Positions 30,936 to 39,745 of a stretch of DNA of 64,000 bases are shown piece after piece. The notes below the pieces were generated by a model. That model did no database searches and was not told the DNA's origin. It saw nothing but the letters and a program-made list of their open reading frames with translations. The translations under genes were made by a program, and so were the position numbers. Numbering within the stretch: the stretch's first letter is position 1; every line of letters begins with the position of its first letter. Source of the DNA: Anaerolineae bacterium (lineage in GTDB: Bacteria > Chloroflexota > Anaerolineae > Promineifilales > Promineifilaceae); contig JADLAX010000068.1 of assembly GCA_020848035.1 (NCBI GenBank), forward strand, positions 41,688 to 105,687. Reading direction: 5' to 3'.

Positions 30936-31922
30936 TCACATCCAGGCGTGTTGGCGCATCCAGTAGAACATGCCCAGCGGCAGCACAATCATGCCTGCCA
31001 GGGTGAAGGCCAGCATGCCGGTGCCGGTCCAGGCGCGTAAGGGCGAAGTGGCCTCAAAAAAGTTCATGCCAAAAAAGCCGGTGATAAAGGTGAGCGGCAT
31101 AAAGAGGGTGGTGATGATGGTGAGGGTTTTCATCACGTCGTTCATGCGGTTGTTCATGACGGAGAGGTGCAGTTCCATCGTGCCGGTGAGCAGGTCGCGC
31201 ACGCTGTCGCTCTGGTTGTACAGCCGCACCATGTGGTCGTAGACGTCGCGAAAGTAGACCTGGTCTTTCTGGCCAATCACGGCGAAGGTATCTCGCGCCA
31301 GCTTGTTGACCACTTCGCGCTGGGGCACCAGGGTGCGCCGGATGTGCAGCACCAGGCGTTTGTAGTGGGCCAGGCGTTCCAGCAGGTCGGCGGAAGGATG
31401 GGTGAAGATCTGGCCTTCGAGCTGCACAATTTGCGCTTCTAGCTGCTCGGTAACGGCCGTATAGTTGTTCACAATCTCGTCAATGATGCGGTAGACCAGA
31501 TGATCCGCGCCGTGTTGCAGCCAGCGCTGGTGCCGCTGACAGAGCTGCCAGACACGATCAACGGCCGTTACCTCCTCAATGTGGTAAGTGACCAGGAATT
31601 GTTTGCCCAAAAACAGGTCCAGCTCAGGCAAAGTAATGGTTTGTAGATGGGTTTCTGCGGCAATATCTTGCAGGGCAATGTAGAGGTAGGTTTCCCAATC
31701 GTCAACCTTGGGCAGGTGAGTTTCGTTCAGGGCATCATCAATGGCCAGGGGATGGAAGCCAAAGTGCTGGGTCAGAAATCGTTCGGTGTTTGCCTCGCTT
31801 TCCACGTGGTTCAGGTCAATCCACAGCAGCTCGGTGCTGGTCAAACTGGCTTTGTCCCAGCCCGATGGCATTTCCGTCAAAAGGTGGAGTTGTCCGGCAT
31901 TATCGACATACAATATTCGCAT
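30936..31922 (-). CDS. corA: CorA-family magnesium/cobalt transporter
   Basis: 328 residues. An N-terminal alpha/beta cytoplasmic domain and long helices (to about 265) are followed by two membrane helices. The signature GMN is in FFGMNF at the end of the first helix, preceded by MPLTFITG. The protein forms a pentameric divalent-cation channel gated by cytosolic magnesium. The last helix ends WMRQHAWM rather than the usual KKKxWL, but retains basic and aromatic residues. No co-transcribed partner is apparent. Confidence 0.93.
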   Translation of the reverse strand: MRILYVDNAGQLHLLTEMPSGWDKASLTSTELLWIDLNHVESEANTERFLTQHFGFHPLAIDDALNETHLPKVDDWETYLYIALQDIAAETHLQTITLPELDLFLGKQFLVTYHIEEVTAVDRVWQLCQRHQRWLQHGADHLVYRIIDEIVNNYTAVTEQLEAQIVQLEGQIFTHPSADLLERLAHYKRLVLHIRRTLVPQREVVNKLARDTFAVIGQKDQVYFRDVYDHMVRLYNQSDSVRDLLTGTMELHLSVMNNRMNDVMKTLTIITTLFMPLTFITGFFGMNFFEATSPLRAWTGTGMLAFTLAGMIVLPLGMFYWMRQHAWM

Positions 31923-32032
31923 TTTTTATCAACCGCCTTTCCTTGATTGTCGTGGATCAAGTGTAGCGTTTGTCTTGGGGAAGAGCCAGGGGGACAGGGT
32001 AATCAAATTTCCACACCGCCGGAGGCTGAAGC

Positions 32033-32084
32033 CATCTGGTCGCCAGATGGCCGCCATCTGGTTGCCAGATGGCTGCCATCCGGC
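32033..32084. repeat. Array of five alternating CCATCTGG / CCAGATGG octamers, 11-bp period
   Basis: CCATCTGG at 32033 and 32055, CCAGATGG at 32044 and 32066, and CCATCCGG at 32077, each separated by 3 bp. Adjacent units are inverse copies. The array sits inside a larger structured gap (31923-32140) whose ends, CCGGAGGC and GCCTCCGC, are also complementary. Confidence 0.85.
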
Positions 32085-32140
32085 TAGTTGTGGAAGCCCG
32101 TGAGGGCTTGCCCGAACGGGCGTTTACGCCTCCGCGTACC

Positions 32141-32689
32141 TCACTCCTCTACCACGTGCAGTTCCCAAACGTCGGGATACAGCTCCTGGAACGCCAGCCA
32201 GGTATCTCGCTCGATGGCCGGATCGTTGGCGCGCACGACGTTGAGGGAAATTTGCAGATTTTTGAGCGCGGTATCAAACTGGCTTTTGGTGCAGCCGTGG
32301 GCGTCTACAGTTTCATTGCGCAGAGCTGTGGTCTCCCACGGCTCATTGCGAATCATCTCAAAAATGTGGCCCGCCAACGGATTGAGCTGGCTGACCGGTT
32401 TGTAGGCGGCGGGGAAGTGGATGTGGCGCAGGTAATCCATCGTCATGAGCACGGCAAAGCCGCCCTTGATTTTGCCGTAGAAAATCTCGTCGGGGAAGGT
32501 GGCGGGCAGGCGGTTTTTCCAATCCCAAACGGCCGAAACTCTGGGACCCCAGCCTGTTTCCCCCTCAATTTTTTCGGGTATGTCGATATGCTCCCACAGC
32601 GAGGGCAGGCCGTTTTTTTCACTCGCAAAAATGGTGCAAATTTGCAGGTCGCGGATTAAATAGCGGGCTTCATCAAATGTTTTGATCAT
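32141..32689 (-). CDS. Uncharacterised protein, possibly AlkZ/YcaQ winged-helix related
   Basis: From the ATG at 32689, 182 residues; the frame continues upstream only through the repeat element. The pattern LPSLWEHIDIPE, RVSAVWDWKNRLP, IFYGKIKGG, and a later helix-turn-helix-like TKSQFDTALKNLQ suggests the short relatives of HTH_42/AlkZ DNA glycosylases. The full glycosylase catalytic motif is not seen. I do not recognise it with confidence. It is tail-to-head with the carboxylase gene, separated by a structured repeat. Confidence 0.55.
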   Translation of the reverse strand: MIKTFDEARYLIRDLQICTIFASEKNGLPSLWEHIDIPEKIEGETGWGPRVSAVWDWKNRLPATFPDEIFYGKIKGGFAVLMTMDYLRHIHFPAAYKPVSQLNPLAGHIFEMIRNEPWETTALRNETVDAHGCTKSQFDTALKNLQISLNVVRANDPAIERDTWLAFQELYPDVWELHVVEE

Positions 32690-32701
32690 GTGTTTTATCC
32701 C

Positions 32702-32800
32702 CTCGTTCCAACGGTCTCCGTTGGAATGCCGTCTGGGACGCTCTGCGTCCCGTGGGCGCGGAGCGCCCGGATCTTCATTCCACGCCGAGCGTGGAACGAG
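32702..32800. repeat. Multi-hairpin dispersed repeat (CTCGTTCCAACGG type)
   Basis: Four consecutive stems: GTTCCAACGG with CCGTTGGAAT, GGGACGC with GCGTCCC, GGGCGC with GCGCCC, and CGTTCCACGC with GCGTGGAACG inverse. The outer CTCGTTCCA and TGGAACGAG are also complementary. Such CGTTCCAACG elements are dispersed in many bacterial phyla. No coding content. Confidence 0.8.
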
Positions 32801-32807
32801 TTGTGGA

Positions 32808-34427
32808 CTACATGCGGAAGGTGCCGAAACGGCCGTCTCCCAACCCCACATTCAAAGTAGCCGAAAACGCCAACCCCAACGCCATGCGTGTCTGTGCCGG
32901 GTCCAGGATGCCGTCGTCCCAGAGGCGGGCGGTGGCAAAATAGGGGTCGCTTTCGTGCTCGTACTGGTCCAAAATCGGCTGCTTGAAGCTGGCTTCCGTG
33001 GCGGCAATCTGCTCTGGCGTGGGATTCTCGAACTGGCGCAGGGCGCGCGCCTGGCCCACGTCCCACAGCACGCCCGCCGCTGCCTCGCCGCTCATCACGC
33101 TGATCCGGCTGTTGGGCCAGGTGAACAGAAAGCGCGGATCGTAGGCGCGCCCCATCATGCCGTAATTGCCCGCGCCGTGGCTGACGCCGTGGAACAGGGT
33201 GATGCAGGGCACGTTGACGTTGCTTACGGCCATCACCATCTTCGCCCCGTCCTTGGCGATGCCGCCGTTTTCATACTGCTTGCCCACCATGAAGCCCGCG
33301 ATGTTCTGCAAAAAGAGCAAGGGTGTCCCCCGCTGGCCGCACAGCTGGATGAAGTGCGTCGCCTTCAGGGCCGATTCGCTAAAGAGCAGGCCGTTGTTGG
33401 CCACGATGCCCACCGGAATGCCCAAAATGTGGGCAAAGCCGCACACAATCGTCGGGCCGTAGCGCGCTTTGAACTCGCTCAGGCGGGAGCCATCCACCAG
33501 CCGGGCAATGATTTCACGCACGTCGTAGGTTTGGCGGCTGTCGGCGGGGACCACGCCGTACAGCTCTGCCGGATCGTAGAGCGGCTCTTCTGGGGCTTGC
33601 AGCACCACGGGCACATTTTTGCGCTGGTTGAGATGGCTCACAATCTCGCGCACCTTGGCCAGCGCTTCCTCTTCGGTGTCGGCAAAATGGTCGGCGACGC
33701 CGCTAAGCCGGGTGTGTACGTCCGCCCCGCCCAGCTCCTCGGCGGTTACTTCTTCGCCGGTGGCCGCCTTCACCAGCGGCGGCCCGGCCAAAAAGATGGT
33801 GCCGTTCTCGCGCACGATGATCGTCTCATCGCACATCGCCGGGATGTACGCGCCGCCCGCGGTACACGAGCCGACAACGGCCGCAATCTGCACAATCCCC
33901 TTGCCCGACATCCGGGCAATGTTGTAGAAAATCCGGCCAAAATGCTCCCGGTCGGGGAAGACGTCGGCCTGCAAATGCAAAAACGCGCCGCCGGAATCGA
34001 CCAGGTAAATGGTGGGCAGCTCGTTTTGCTCGGCGATGGTTTGGGCGCGCAAATGCTTTTTCACCGTTTCGGGGAAGTAGGTGCCGCCCTTCACCGTCGG
34101 GTCGTTGGCGATGATCATGCACTCCAGTCCGGCCACACGCCCCACGCCGGTAACGATGCCCGCGCTGGGCGCTTCGCCGTCGTACATCTCCCACGCCGCC
34201 AGCGGGGACAGCTCCAAAAACGGGCTGCCCTCGTCCAAAATAGCGTCGATGCGGTCGCGGACGAGCAGTTTGCCCCGGGCTAAATGGCGCTCGATGGTGC
34301 GGGACGGCCGTTCCCCCGCTGCCTCTTTTTGCCGTTCATGCAGCTGGTCGGCCAACTGCTTGTTGTGCGCAAAATTGGTTTTGTACTCAGAACTATTTGT
34401 GTGGATGTGGCTAATTAGTTGAGTCAT
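32808..34427 (-). CDS. mccB: Acyl-CoA carboxylase carboxyltransferase subunit (methylcrotonyl-CoA carboxylase beta type)
   Basis: 539 residues, the length of MCC-beta. Residues about 30-60 include ERHLARGKLLVRDRID, then GGTYFPETVKKHLRAQTIAE, YLVDSGGAFLHLQADVFPDR, FGRIFYNIARMSGKGI, GSCTAGGAYIPAMCDE, and GTIFLAGPPLVKAATGEEV. These are diagnostic of the methylcrotonyl-CoA branch rather than propionyl-CoA carboxylase. The enzyme transfers carboxybiotin to 3-methylcrotonyl-CoA in leucine breakdown. No biotin carboxylase/carrier subunit is encoded in the window. Confidence 0.88.
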   Translation of the reverse strand: MTQLISHIHTNSSEYKTNFAHNKQLADQLHERQKEAAGERPSRTIERHLARGKLLVRDRIDAILDEGSPFLELSPLAAWEMYDGEAPSAGIVTGVGRVAGLECMIIANDPTVKGGTYFPETVKKHLRAQTIAEQNELPTIYLVDSGGAFLHLQADVFPDREHFGRIFYNIARMSGKGIVQIAAVVGSCTAGGAYIPAMCDETIIVRENGTIFLAGPPLVKAATGEEVTAEELGGADVHTRLSGVADHFADTEEEALAKVREIVSHLNQRKNVPVVLQAPEEPLYDPAELYGVVPADSRQTYDVREIIARLVDGSRLSEFKARYGPTIVCGFAHILGIPVGIVANNGLLFSESALKATHFIQLCGQRGTPLLFLQNIAGFMVGKQYENGGIAKDGAKMVMAVSNVNVPCITLFHGVSHGAGNYGMMGRAYDPRFLFTWPNSRISVMSGEAAAGVLWDVGQARALRQFENPTPEQIAATEASFKQPILDQYEHESDPYFATARLWDDGILDPAQTRMALGLAFSATLNVGLGDGRFGTFRM

Positions 34428-34460
34428 GGGCCTCTCAGTGGGATTGTGGGTTATCTGTTC

Positions 34461-34511
34461 AGGTGCGACGCACTTCTTGAAGACCGGTTTGCCAACAAGT
34501 GCGTTGCACCT
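34461..34511. repeat. Long imperfect hairpin, AGGTGCGACGCACTT type
   Basis: AGGTGCGACGCACTT pairs with AAGTGCGTTGCACCT across a 20-nt loop. It lies upstream of the carboxylase gene, at the edge of an AT-rich stretch. Probably a dispersed repeat. Confidence 0.7.
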
Positions 34512-34695
34512 TGATATTTTTCTGCAATTATGCCTGAAATCGGCCGTGGGGAAAACTTAAATAGCTTGTTGAGCTATGGTGAGAAGCTTTCTTGGAACAC
34601 TTAAGTGCTTTTATTAGGTGATTGTTCTTGGTATTCTAAGCTAGAAGTTGTTTGTATTTTGGTGTCTATGTTTGGTAAAAAAATGGAGCTCAGAA

Positions 34696-35163
34696 ATGAC
34701 TGGTCTTGAAGGGGCGCTTGAATCAATTTTCGAGTTTGTTGTTTTCATCGTGATCTTGTTTTGTTGTCTAGGGTTACTACCATTTCTCAAACTACAGATT
34801 TTGCGGAAAATTGTGCTAGCTGAGGAAATTACATTTGAGTACGTTTCAACAATTAATTTTTTGTCTTTCTGTGTTATTTATTTTCGGTTCGGTGAGCTCA
34901 TTGCATATGGGAACAATTTTCCCGCTTTACGAGAAACTGTTTCAGTCACAGTTCCGCTCTTTTTTATCAAAATATTTGCTGTTATCATTTCAATGATTTT
35001 GATAATAATCGTTGAAAGCTTTGCTTTTTCTCTATTACTTTACAGCCTTAAAGTGTCTGCTTCTTATTCTACTGTTTTGTGGATAATCTCTCTAACTAAT
35101 ATTCCCACTATATTTTTTGTTATTTTCAGAATATTTGATATTAGATATTTGATATTAGCCTAG
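34696..35163 (+). CDS. Small AT-rich integral membrane protein, unknown
   Basis: The ATG at 34696 has GGAG 7 nt upstream, giving 155 residues; the open frame begins 16 codons earlier at a TTG without support. About four hydrophobic segments are visible (residues roughly 10-35, 50-70, 85-115, 120-150). There are few charged residues. I recognise no family. Base composition is markedly lower in GC than in neighbouring genes and no ACGGCCGT occurs, pointing to recent acquisition. It stands alone. Confidence 0.6.
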   Translation: MTGLEGALESIFEFVVFIVILFCCLGLLPFLKLQILRKIVLAEEITFEYVSTINFLSFCVIYFRFGELIAYGNNFPALRETVSVTVPLFFIKIFAVIISMILIIIVESFAFSLLLYSLKVSASYSTVLWIISLTNIPTIFFVIFRIFDIRYLILA

Positions 35164-35206
35164 GTTTGTATAGCAGGAGTTGTGTTTTTGATAATGTACA
35201 CTTCTG

Positions 35207-35695
35207 ATGATTGAAAAAAAATATACAGCAACTCATTTACAAAAATTTATTGAAGGACAAGGAATCACCGCCCAAATTTTGCACCTGGAGGTGGACACGC
35301 CGACGGTGGCAGATGCGGCCGTTTCTCTCAACGTCGCGCCGGAGCAAATCATCAAGTCGGTGCTGTTTGTGGCCGATGACCAGCCGGTGATGGTGATTGC
35401 CAGCGGCCTGGCCCGGCTGGACCGCAAGGCGCTGGCCGACTTTCTGGGCGTGTCGCGGCGGCGGGTGAAGATTGCCAGCGCGGAACAGGTGCTGGCCCAT
35501 ACGGGCTACGTGGCGGGGTCGGTGCCGCCGTTTGGCTATCGCCAGCTAATTGAAACTGTGGTGGAAACGGCCGTTCTCCAACTCACCGGTCCCATCTACG
35601 GCGGCGGCGGGGACATTCACGCCCTCATGCAGCTAACGGTGACCGAATTGCAGCGGGTGGTGGGGACGCGCACGGCGTTTTTGACAGAGCGTTAA
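35207..35695 (+). CDS. YbaK/ProX-type aminoacyl-tRNA deacylase domain protein
   Basis: 162 residues. The core reads IIKSVLFVADDQPVMVIASG (with the conserved lysine of the YbaK pocket), followed by SGLARLDRKALADFLG, TGYVAGSVPPFG, and a closing GGGG segment. These are hallmarks of the INS/YbaK fold that hydrolyses mischarged tRNAs in trans. The first 60 bases are AT-rich like the upstream island, while the rest is GC-rich, so the island boundary falls inside or just before this gene. Its stop overlaps that of the convergent kinase by 4 bp. Confidence 0.88.
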   Translation: MIEKKYTATHLQKFIEGQGITAQILHLEVDTPTVADAAVSLNVAPEQIIKSVLFVADDQPVMVIASGLARLDRKALADFLGVSRRRVKIASAEQVLAHTGYVAGSVPPFGYRQLIETVVETAVLQLTGPIYGGGGDIHALMQLTVTELQRVVGTRTAFLTER

Positions 35696-38085
35696 CGGAG
35701 GGTATAGCTGGCCGGGTTGGGGCGGCGCAAAGTGGCCATTTCTGGCGGGGCAGCGGGCAGGGTAAACCAAAATAAACCACCCTTTCCCGGCAGGCTTTCC
35801 GCCCCCACTTCGCCGCCCAGTCGCTCGGCAATGCGCTGCACGATGGAGAGGCCCAGCCCGTAGCCGCTGTCGTGGCGCAGGTTGAGCTGGGTGAAGGGGA
35901 CAAACAGCTTCTCGCGGGCATCCGGACTGATGCCGATGCCGTTATCTTGAATCCAGAACTTGATCATGTTGTCGGCAACGGCCGTTGCGCCCAGCGTCAG
36001 TTCCGGGGGATGGCCGCCATATTTCATGCCGTTGCTCAAATAGTTCACCCAAATTTCTTCCACCCACGGCGCATAGCCCAGGGCCAACGGCCACTCCTCG
36101 GGCAGGTGGACCTTCACGCTGTATTGCCGGTTCAGGTGGGCCAGCCGCTGCCGCGCCTCATCAACGACCATGGCCATGTCCACGGGGGCCATCGGGATTT
36201 CCATCTCGCGCACCCCGGCCAGCAGCAGCAGCGCGTCGATAATATTGGCCATTTTTTGCCCGCTCTGCTGGATGATTTCCAGGTAGCGCTGGCGATCGGT
36301 TGGTGGCAGCGCTTCAAACTTGTTGGTCACCGTTTCGGCCAGCCCTACCATGTGGGTGATGGGCATCTTCAGGTCGTGGGCCACGGTGTGGGCAAAGGCG
36401 TCTAGCTCCTCATTACGCGCCTGTAAATCGGCGGTGCGCTGGGCGACGCGGGTTTCCAGTTCGTTGTTGTACTGCTGCACTTCCTGGTAAAGACGGCCGT
36501 TTTGCACCGCCATCGCCGCCTGATCCGCAATGCCTTGCAGCAGGGCCATCTCTTCGTCAGTCACTGGTTCCATCGCCCCAATCGCGCCAATGGTGAGCAG
36601 GCCAATGAGCTGCTCCTTGTAGATCAGCGGCGCATGGCCCAGCGAGTGAATGCCTGCCGCTCGAATTGTTGCGGCCTCTGGCCAGGCTGGGTCGGGTTCG
36701 ATGGCAGGCAGCAGCAGCGGCTGGCTGGTGGCCATCAGCCGCTGCTGTTCCGCGGCGGGCAGCGGCTGAGCCAGCTGGCGCAGGCCGCTAAAGTGGCCCG
36801 CCCCATGCCAGAAGCGGAAGCTGTTGCTGGCGGCATCGTAGGTAAAAATGGCGGCAAACGAGCGGTTGGTTGCCTGCCAGGTGGCTTCACAAATGACGGC
36901 CACCGTTTGTTCCAGGGCAAGGTTGGCGCTGAGCCGCGAGGCCACCCCGGCCAGCGTTTCGGCGCGGCTGCGGGCTTTGCGTTCGCTTACCAGCAGGTGG
37001 CTGTAGCTGAGGGTACGCGCCGTTTGTGCCGTCAGCAGCGAGAGCAAATCCAGGTCGTCATCAACAAACAGCGGCTTCTGGCGGCAAAAGACCAACAGCA
37101 GGCCATATGCCTGCACGGGCGTGCTGATGGGCACGGTGAGGATGCCGTTGGCCCCCAGCGCCAGGGTGAGCTGGATGCCAAACTGCCCCAGGTCGCCGTG
37201 GTGGGTGGCAAAATACGGCCCACGCTCCAGCCAGACACGCCCCAAACGGCCGCTTTCTGCCGAAAGGTGAACGGCCAATTCCGGGTATTCGGCTGGAGGT
37301 GCCACAACGAGCTGTTCTGTCTCCGGATCGAGCATGGCGGCAACGGCCGTAATGCTGTCCGCACTGCGGGCTGCGGCCTGGCACAAATAGTCCACCACCA
37401 GGGCCAGCTCCATCCCGGCATATTGGGCCGGTACGGCGTGCAAAAAGGTGTTTAATTCGCGCAGCTGCCAATATTTGCGCAGCCAGCGCGGCGGGGCAAA
37501 CCCCAGGTAAAACGCCGCCCCGGCCATGATCGTCAGGGTGATGGGGGCAAAAAAGAGCGTCGAGTTGGTGGTCAGCGTTTCGCGGAAGGGAATGAAGGTC
37601 AGGATGGCCAGCAGCAGGGTGAGAATGCCCAGAGCGACCAGCGAGAGCCGCCAGCGCGATACGCCGCTGCTGACGCGGGCGGAGCGAATGAAGGCGGAAA
37701 TGGCGTAGCCTTCAACGCCAATGAAGTAAGCGGCCACGATGATCCAAAATGGATTGAGGCCGCCGGAAAAGGTCATCACCACGGTGGTGAGTATCATGCC
37801 TGCCAGTGCCAATCGGGAGATGAACGGCCGTATCCCGCGAAAATGCTGCACCAGCCGCAGCAGCAAAAACGGATGCGCTACCAGGGCCAGCGTCGAGGGC
37901 GTCAGCTCGAAAAGGGCGATGTTGTTGTACCAAGCGGGTGGCGTCAGGGTGAGGGCGATGGAAACCATCACCAGGGCAATGTCCAGCCGGGTACTGTCCC
38001 GGTAGCGCGCCAGATTGGCCAGCGCCAGGAGGGCCAGTCCCCAAAAGAAAAGCTGTATGAGCAGGGTAAGGGTCGCTTCAGACAT
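35692..38085 (-). CDS. GAF-domain sensor histidine kinase with 7TM-like N-terminus
   Basis: From the ATG at 38085, 797 residues. Seven hydrophobic segments (about 5-200) resemble the 7TM sensor region of some kinases. Two GAF domains follow (about 225-365 and 385-535), a coiled coil, HisKA with H570 in AHDLKMPITHM, and HATPase_c (about 680-780, with DNGIGI and SGYGLGLSIV). It shares overall design with the kinase at 11479. No response regulator is nearby. A TATAAT 9 nt before the ATG suggests leaderless transcription. Confidence 0.92.
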   Translation of the reverse strand: MSEATLTLLIQLFFWGLALLALANLARYRDSTRLDIALVMVSIALTLTPPAWYNNIALFELTPSTLALVAHPFLLLRLVQHFRGIRPFISRLALAGMILTTVVMTFSGGLNPFWIIVAAYFIGVEGYAISAFIRSARVSSGVSRWRLSLVALGILTLLLAILTFIPFRETLTTNSTLFFAPITLTIMAGAAFYLGFAPPRWLRKYWQLRELNTFLHAVPAQYAGMELALVVDYLCQAAARSADSITAVAAMLDPETEQLVVAPPAEYPELAVHLSAESGRLGRVWLERGPYFATHHGDLGQFGIQLTLALGANGILTVPISTPVQAYGLLLVFCRQKPLFVDDDLDLLSLLTAQTARTLSYSHLLVSERKARSRAETLAGVASRLSANLALEQTVAVICEATWQATNRSFAAIFTYDAASNSFRFWHGAGHFSGLRQLAQPLPAAEQQRLMATSQPLLLPAIEPDPAWPEAATIRAAGIHSLGHAPLIYKEQLIGLLTIGAIGAMEPVTDEEMALLQGIADQAAMAVQNGRLYQEVQQYNNELETRVAQRTADLQARNEELDAFAHTVAHDLKMPITHMVGLAETVTNKFEALPPTDRQRYLEIIQQSGQKMANIIDALLLLAGVREMEIPMAPVDMAMVVDEARQRLAHLNRQYSVKVHLPEEWPLALGYAPWVEEIWVNYLSNGMKYGGHPPELTLGATAVADNMIKFWIQDNGIGISPDAREKLFVPFTQLNLRHDSGYGLGLSIVQRIAERLGGEVGAESLPGKGGLFWFTLPAAPPEMATLRRPNPASYTLR

Positions 38086-38094
38086 GACGGGTTC

Positions 38095-38100
38095 ATTATA
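38095..38100 (-). promoter_or_regulatory. -10 element TATAAT just upstream of the kinase ATG
   Basis: TATAAT is followed by 9 nt and the ATG, with no Shine-Dalgarno sequence. This is the same arrangement as in front of menA. Confidence 0.45.
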
Positions 38101-38181
38101 AACCAAGAAGCGGCTGGGCTGTTAATAGAAAATAGGACTACCGTCAAAAATTCTCTCAGCTTTCACGAGAAATCTTTATCC

Positions 38182-38274
38182 TGTCGTTCCCGCGAAAGCG
38201 GGAATCCACTTTCCAAAACAAGATGGATACCCGCCTTCGCGGGTATGACATGCCTTCGCGGGTATGACATGCCT
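38182..38274. repeat. Dispersed palindromic repeat (CGTTCCCGCGAAAGCGGGAA type)
   Basis: TCGTTCCCGCGAAAGCGGGA is a stem-loop, followed by ATGGATACCCGCCTTCGCGG and two direct copies of GCCTTCGCGGGTATGACAT. This element type is very common in Proteobacteria and others. It lies between the kinase and hydrolase genes. Confidence 0.8.
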
Positions 38275-38280
38275 TCTCAT

Positions 38281-39669
38281 TCAATTGCGCTCGATGGTCA
38301 GTTCCGGGTAGGGCGACGGCGCATCGAGCAGCGGCGTGGCTGCGCCTTTGAGTGTGTGGTTGAAGAAGGCCAGCAGGTATTCGATCTGAATTTCGGCGCT
38401 GTAGTGGCTGTCGATAGTGCCCGAAAGCCCCAGCTGCGGCGTCAGCGGCGAGAGTAAGGCCAGGTCGGTGAAGTCGTAGTGGGCGGTGTTGGCCAGAATA
38501 AGGTTGTAGCTGCCCTGCGTCAGCCCGCTGAAGATGGCTTCGCCACGGGCTTTGTTGGTATCGCCCAGCCATTCCGGCGTGCCGATGAACATAAATGGCT
38601 GCGCCGGTCCCTGGGTCAACACCCCGTCGCCGACAGGCAGCACCCAGCTGTCTAGCCCCACGCCCGCCTGGCAGCGCTCATCTTGCAGGCAAAACTGGAG
38701 GGTGGCCCCGCCGCCGGTGGAGTGGCCAAAAACCCCGACGTGGCTGAAATCGAAACGGCCGTTTAACCCATGCCCCGCTTCTGCATTCCAACCAGCCATC
38801 GTGTCTAGCAAAAAGGCCATGTCGTCGGCCCACTGGCGCACCAGGGGATTGGCCTCCGTGGGGTTAGAATCCCCATTGGCGAAGATACGTGCCGGGTCGT
38901 ACACAAAAACACGGCCGTCAGGGAAAACGGACAGAGCGTTGGCGTAGGTGTGGTCCACCGCACCAACGATGTAGCCGTGGCTTACCAACTCGCGCACCAT
39001 TGCGGTGTTTTGCATGCGAATGCCAGACAGCCCGTGGGAGAAGATGATGACGGGGAACGGCGCGCCGTCATTGGCTGCCGGGGCGTCTGTCCAGACATCC
39101 AGCTTGGTCAGGTTGATGTGGCCGAGCAAGAAGGCAGGCAGGCCAAACTGCTCGGCGATGACCGGGCCGGCCACATCAAGGTCTGGCAAATAGCGGGCCG
39201 GTTCGCCGGTTGGCGCGGCAGCAGGATACCAAACCTGGACCATCACTTCCCGGTTGTCGTTGGGGTCTTCGGTGTAGATTTCTGGGCGGCTTTCATCCAC
39301 CAGGTAGGTGGTGAAGGTGCCGATGGCATACGGGCCGGTGGGCTCGGGCAGCTGCGGCACGGGCATCGCCAGCGGCAGCGCGGCGGCCATGAGCCAGGTG
39401 AGCAGCCCCAGCAAAGCCATCAGCCAGCTGAAGCGGGGACCGTTTTGCGTGCCGTTGACCCAGCGCGGGGCCAGGATGAGGAATACGGCCGTTAACCCAT
39501 ACGCCGGAACCATTTGCCAGCGGTACCCTTCCATAAACAGGTGCAAAATAGTGAACAGCGCCCCGCCAACGGGGAAGATGGCCAGCCAGTTGGGGCGCTG
39601 ACGGGTAAACAAAGCCCAGAAAAGCGGTGGCAGCAAAAGTGCCAGAATAATAATTTCGTATAGGCGCAT
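38281..39669 (-). CDS. Membrane-anchored alpha/beta hydrolase (PAF-acetylhydrolase-like)
   Basis: From the ATG at 39669, 462 residues. Three to four N-terminal membrane helices (about 1-115) precede an alpha/beta-hydrolase domain. FSHGLSG forms the oxyanion loop, and the nucleophile serine is in FGHSTGGG, as in plasma PAF-acetylhydrolase (isoform II family). A late histidine (NTAHYDFTDL) is a good candidate for the triad. The combination of membrane helices and a PAF-AH-like domain occurs in bacterial lipid or polyester hydrolases. The substrate is unknown. Confidence 0.82.
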   Translation of the reverse strand: MRLYEIIILALLLPPLFWALFTRQRPNWLAIFPVGGALFTILHLFMEGYRWQMVPAYGLTAVFLILAPRWVNGTQNGPRFSWLMALLGLLTWLMAAALPLAMPVPQLPEPTGPYAIGTFTTYLVDESRPEIYTEDPNDNREVMVQVWYPAAAPTGEPARYLPDLDVAGPVIAEQFGLPAFLLGHINLTKLDVWTDAPAANDGAPFPVIIFSHGLSGIRMQNTAMVRELVSHGYIVGAVDHTYANALSVFPDGRVFVYDPARIFANGDSNPTEANPLVRQWADDMAFLLDTMAGWNAEAGHGLNGRFDFSHVGVFGHSTGGGATLQFCLQDERCQAGVGLDSWVLPVGDGVLTQGPAQPFMFIGTPEWLGDTNKARGEAIFSGLTQGSYNLILANTAHYDFTDLALLSPLTPQLGLSGTIDSHYSAEIQIEYLLAFFNHTLKGAATPLLDAPSPYPELTIERN

Positions 39670-39702
39670 GAGGTTTTTACTTTTAATCTGTGGATTAGGT
39701 GG

Positions 39703-39735
39703 CGTGAAACGTGAGGGCTTCTTCACGTTTCACGC
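39703..39735. repeat. Intergenic inverted repeat, GTGAAACGTGA family (copy 3)
   Basis: CGTGAAACGTGA, loop, TCACGTTTCACG. A shorter copy with a single unit per arm, between the hydrolase start and the reductase stop. Confidence 0.8.
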
Positions 39736-39745
39736 ATCACGGCTT

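Noticed and set aside
32033..32800. Possible CRISPR array from regularly spaced repeats
   Set aside because: Units are 8 bp with 3-bp spacers or are unequal hairpins; no 25-40-bp repeats or spacers and no cas genes.
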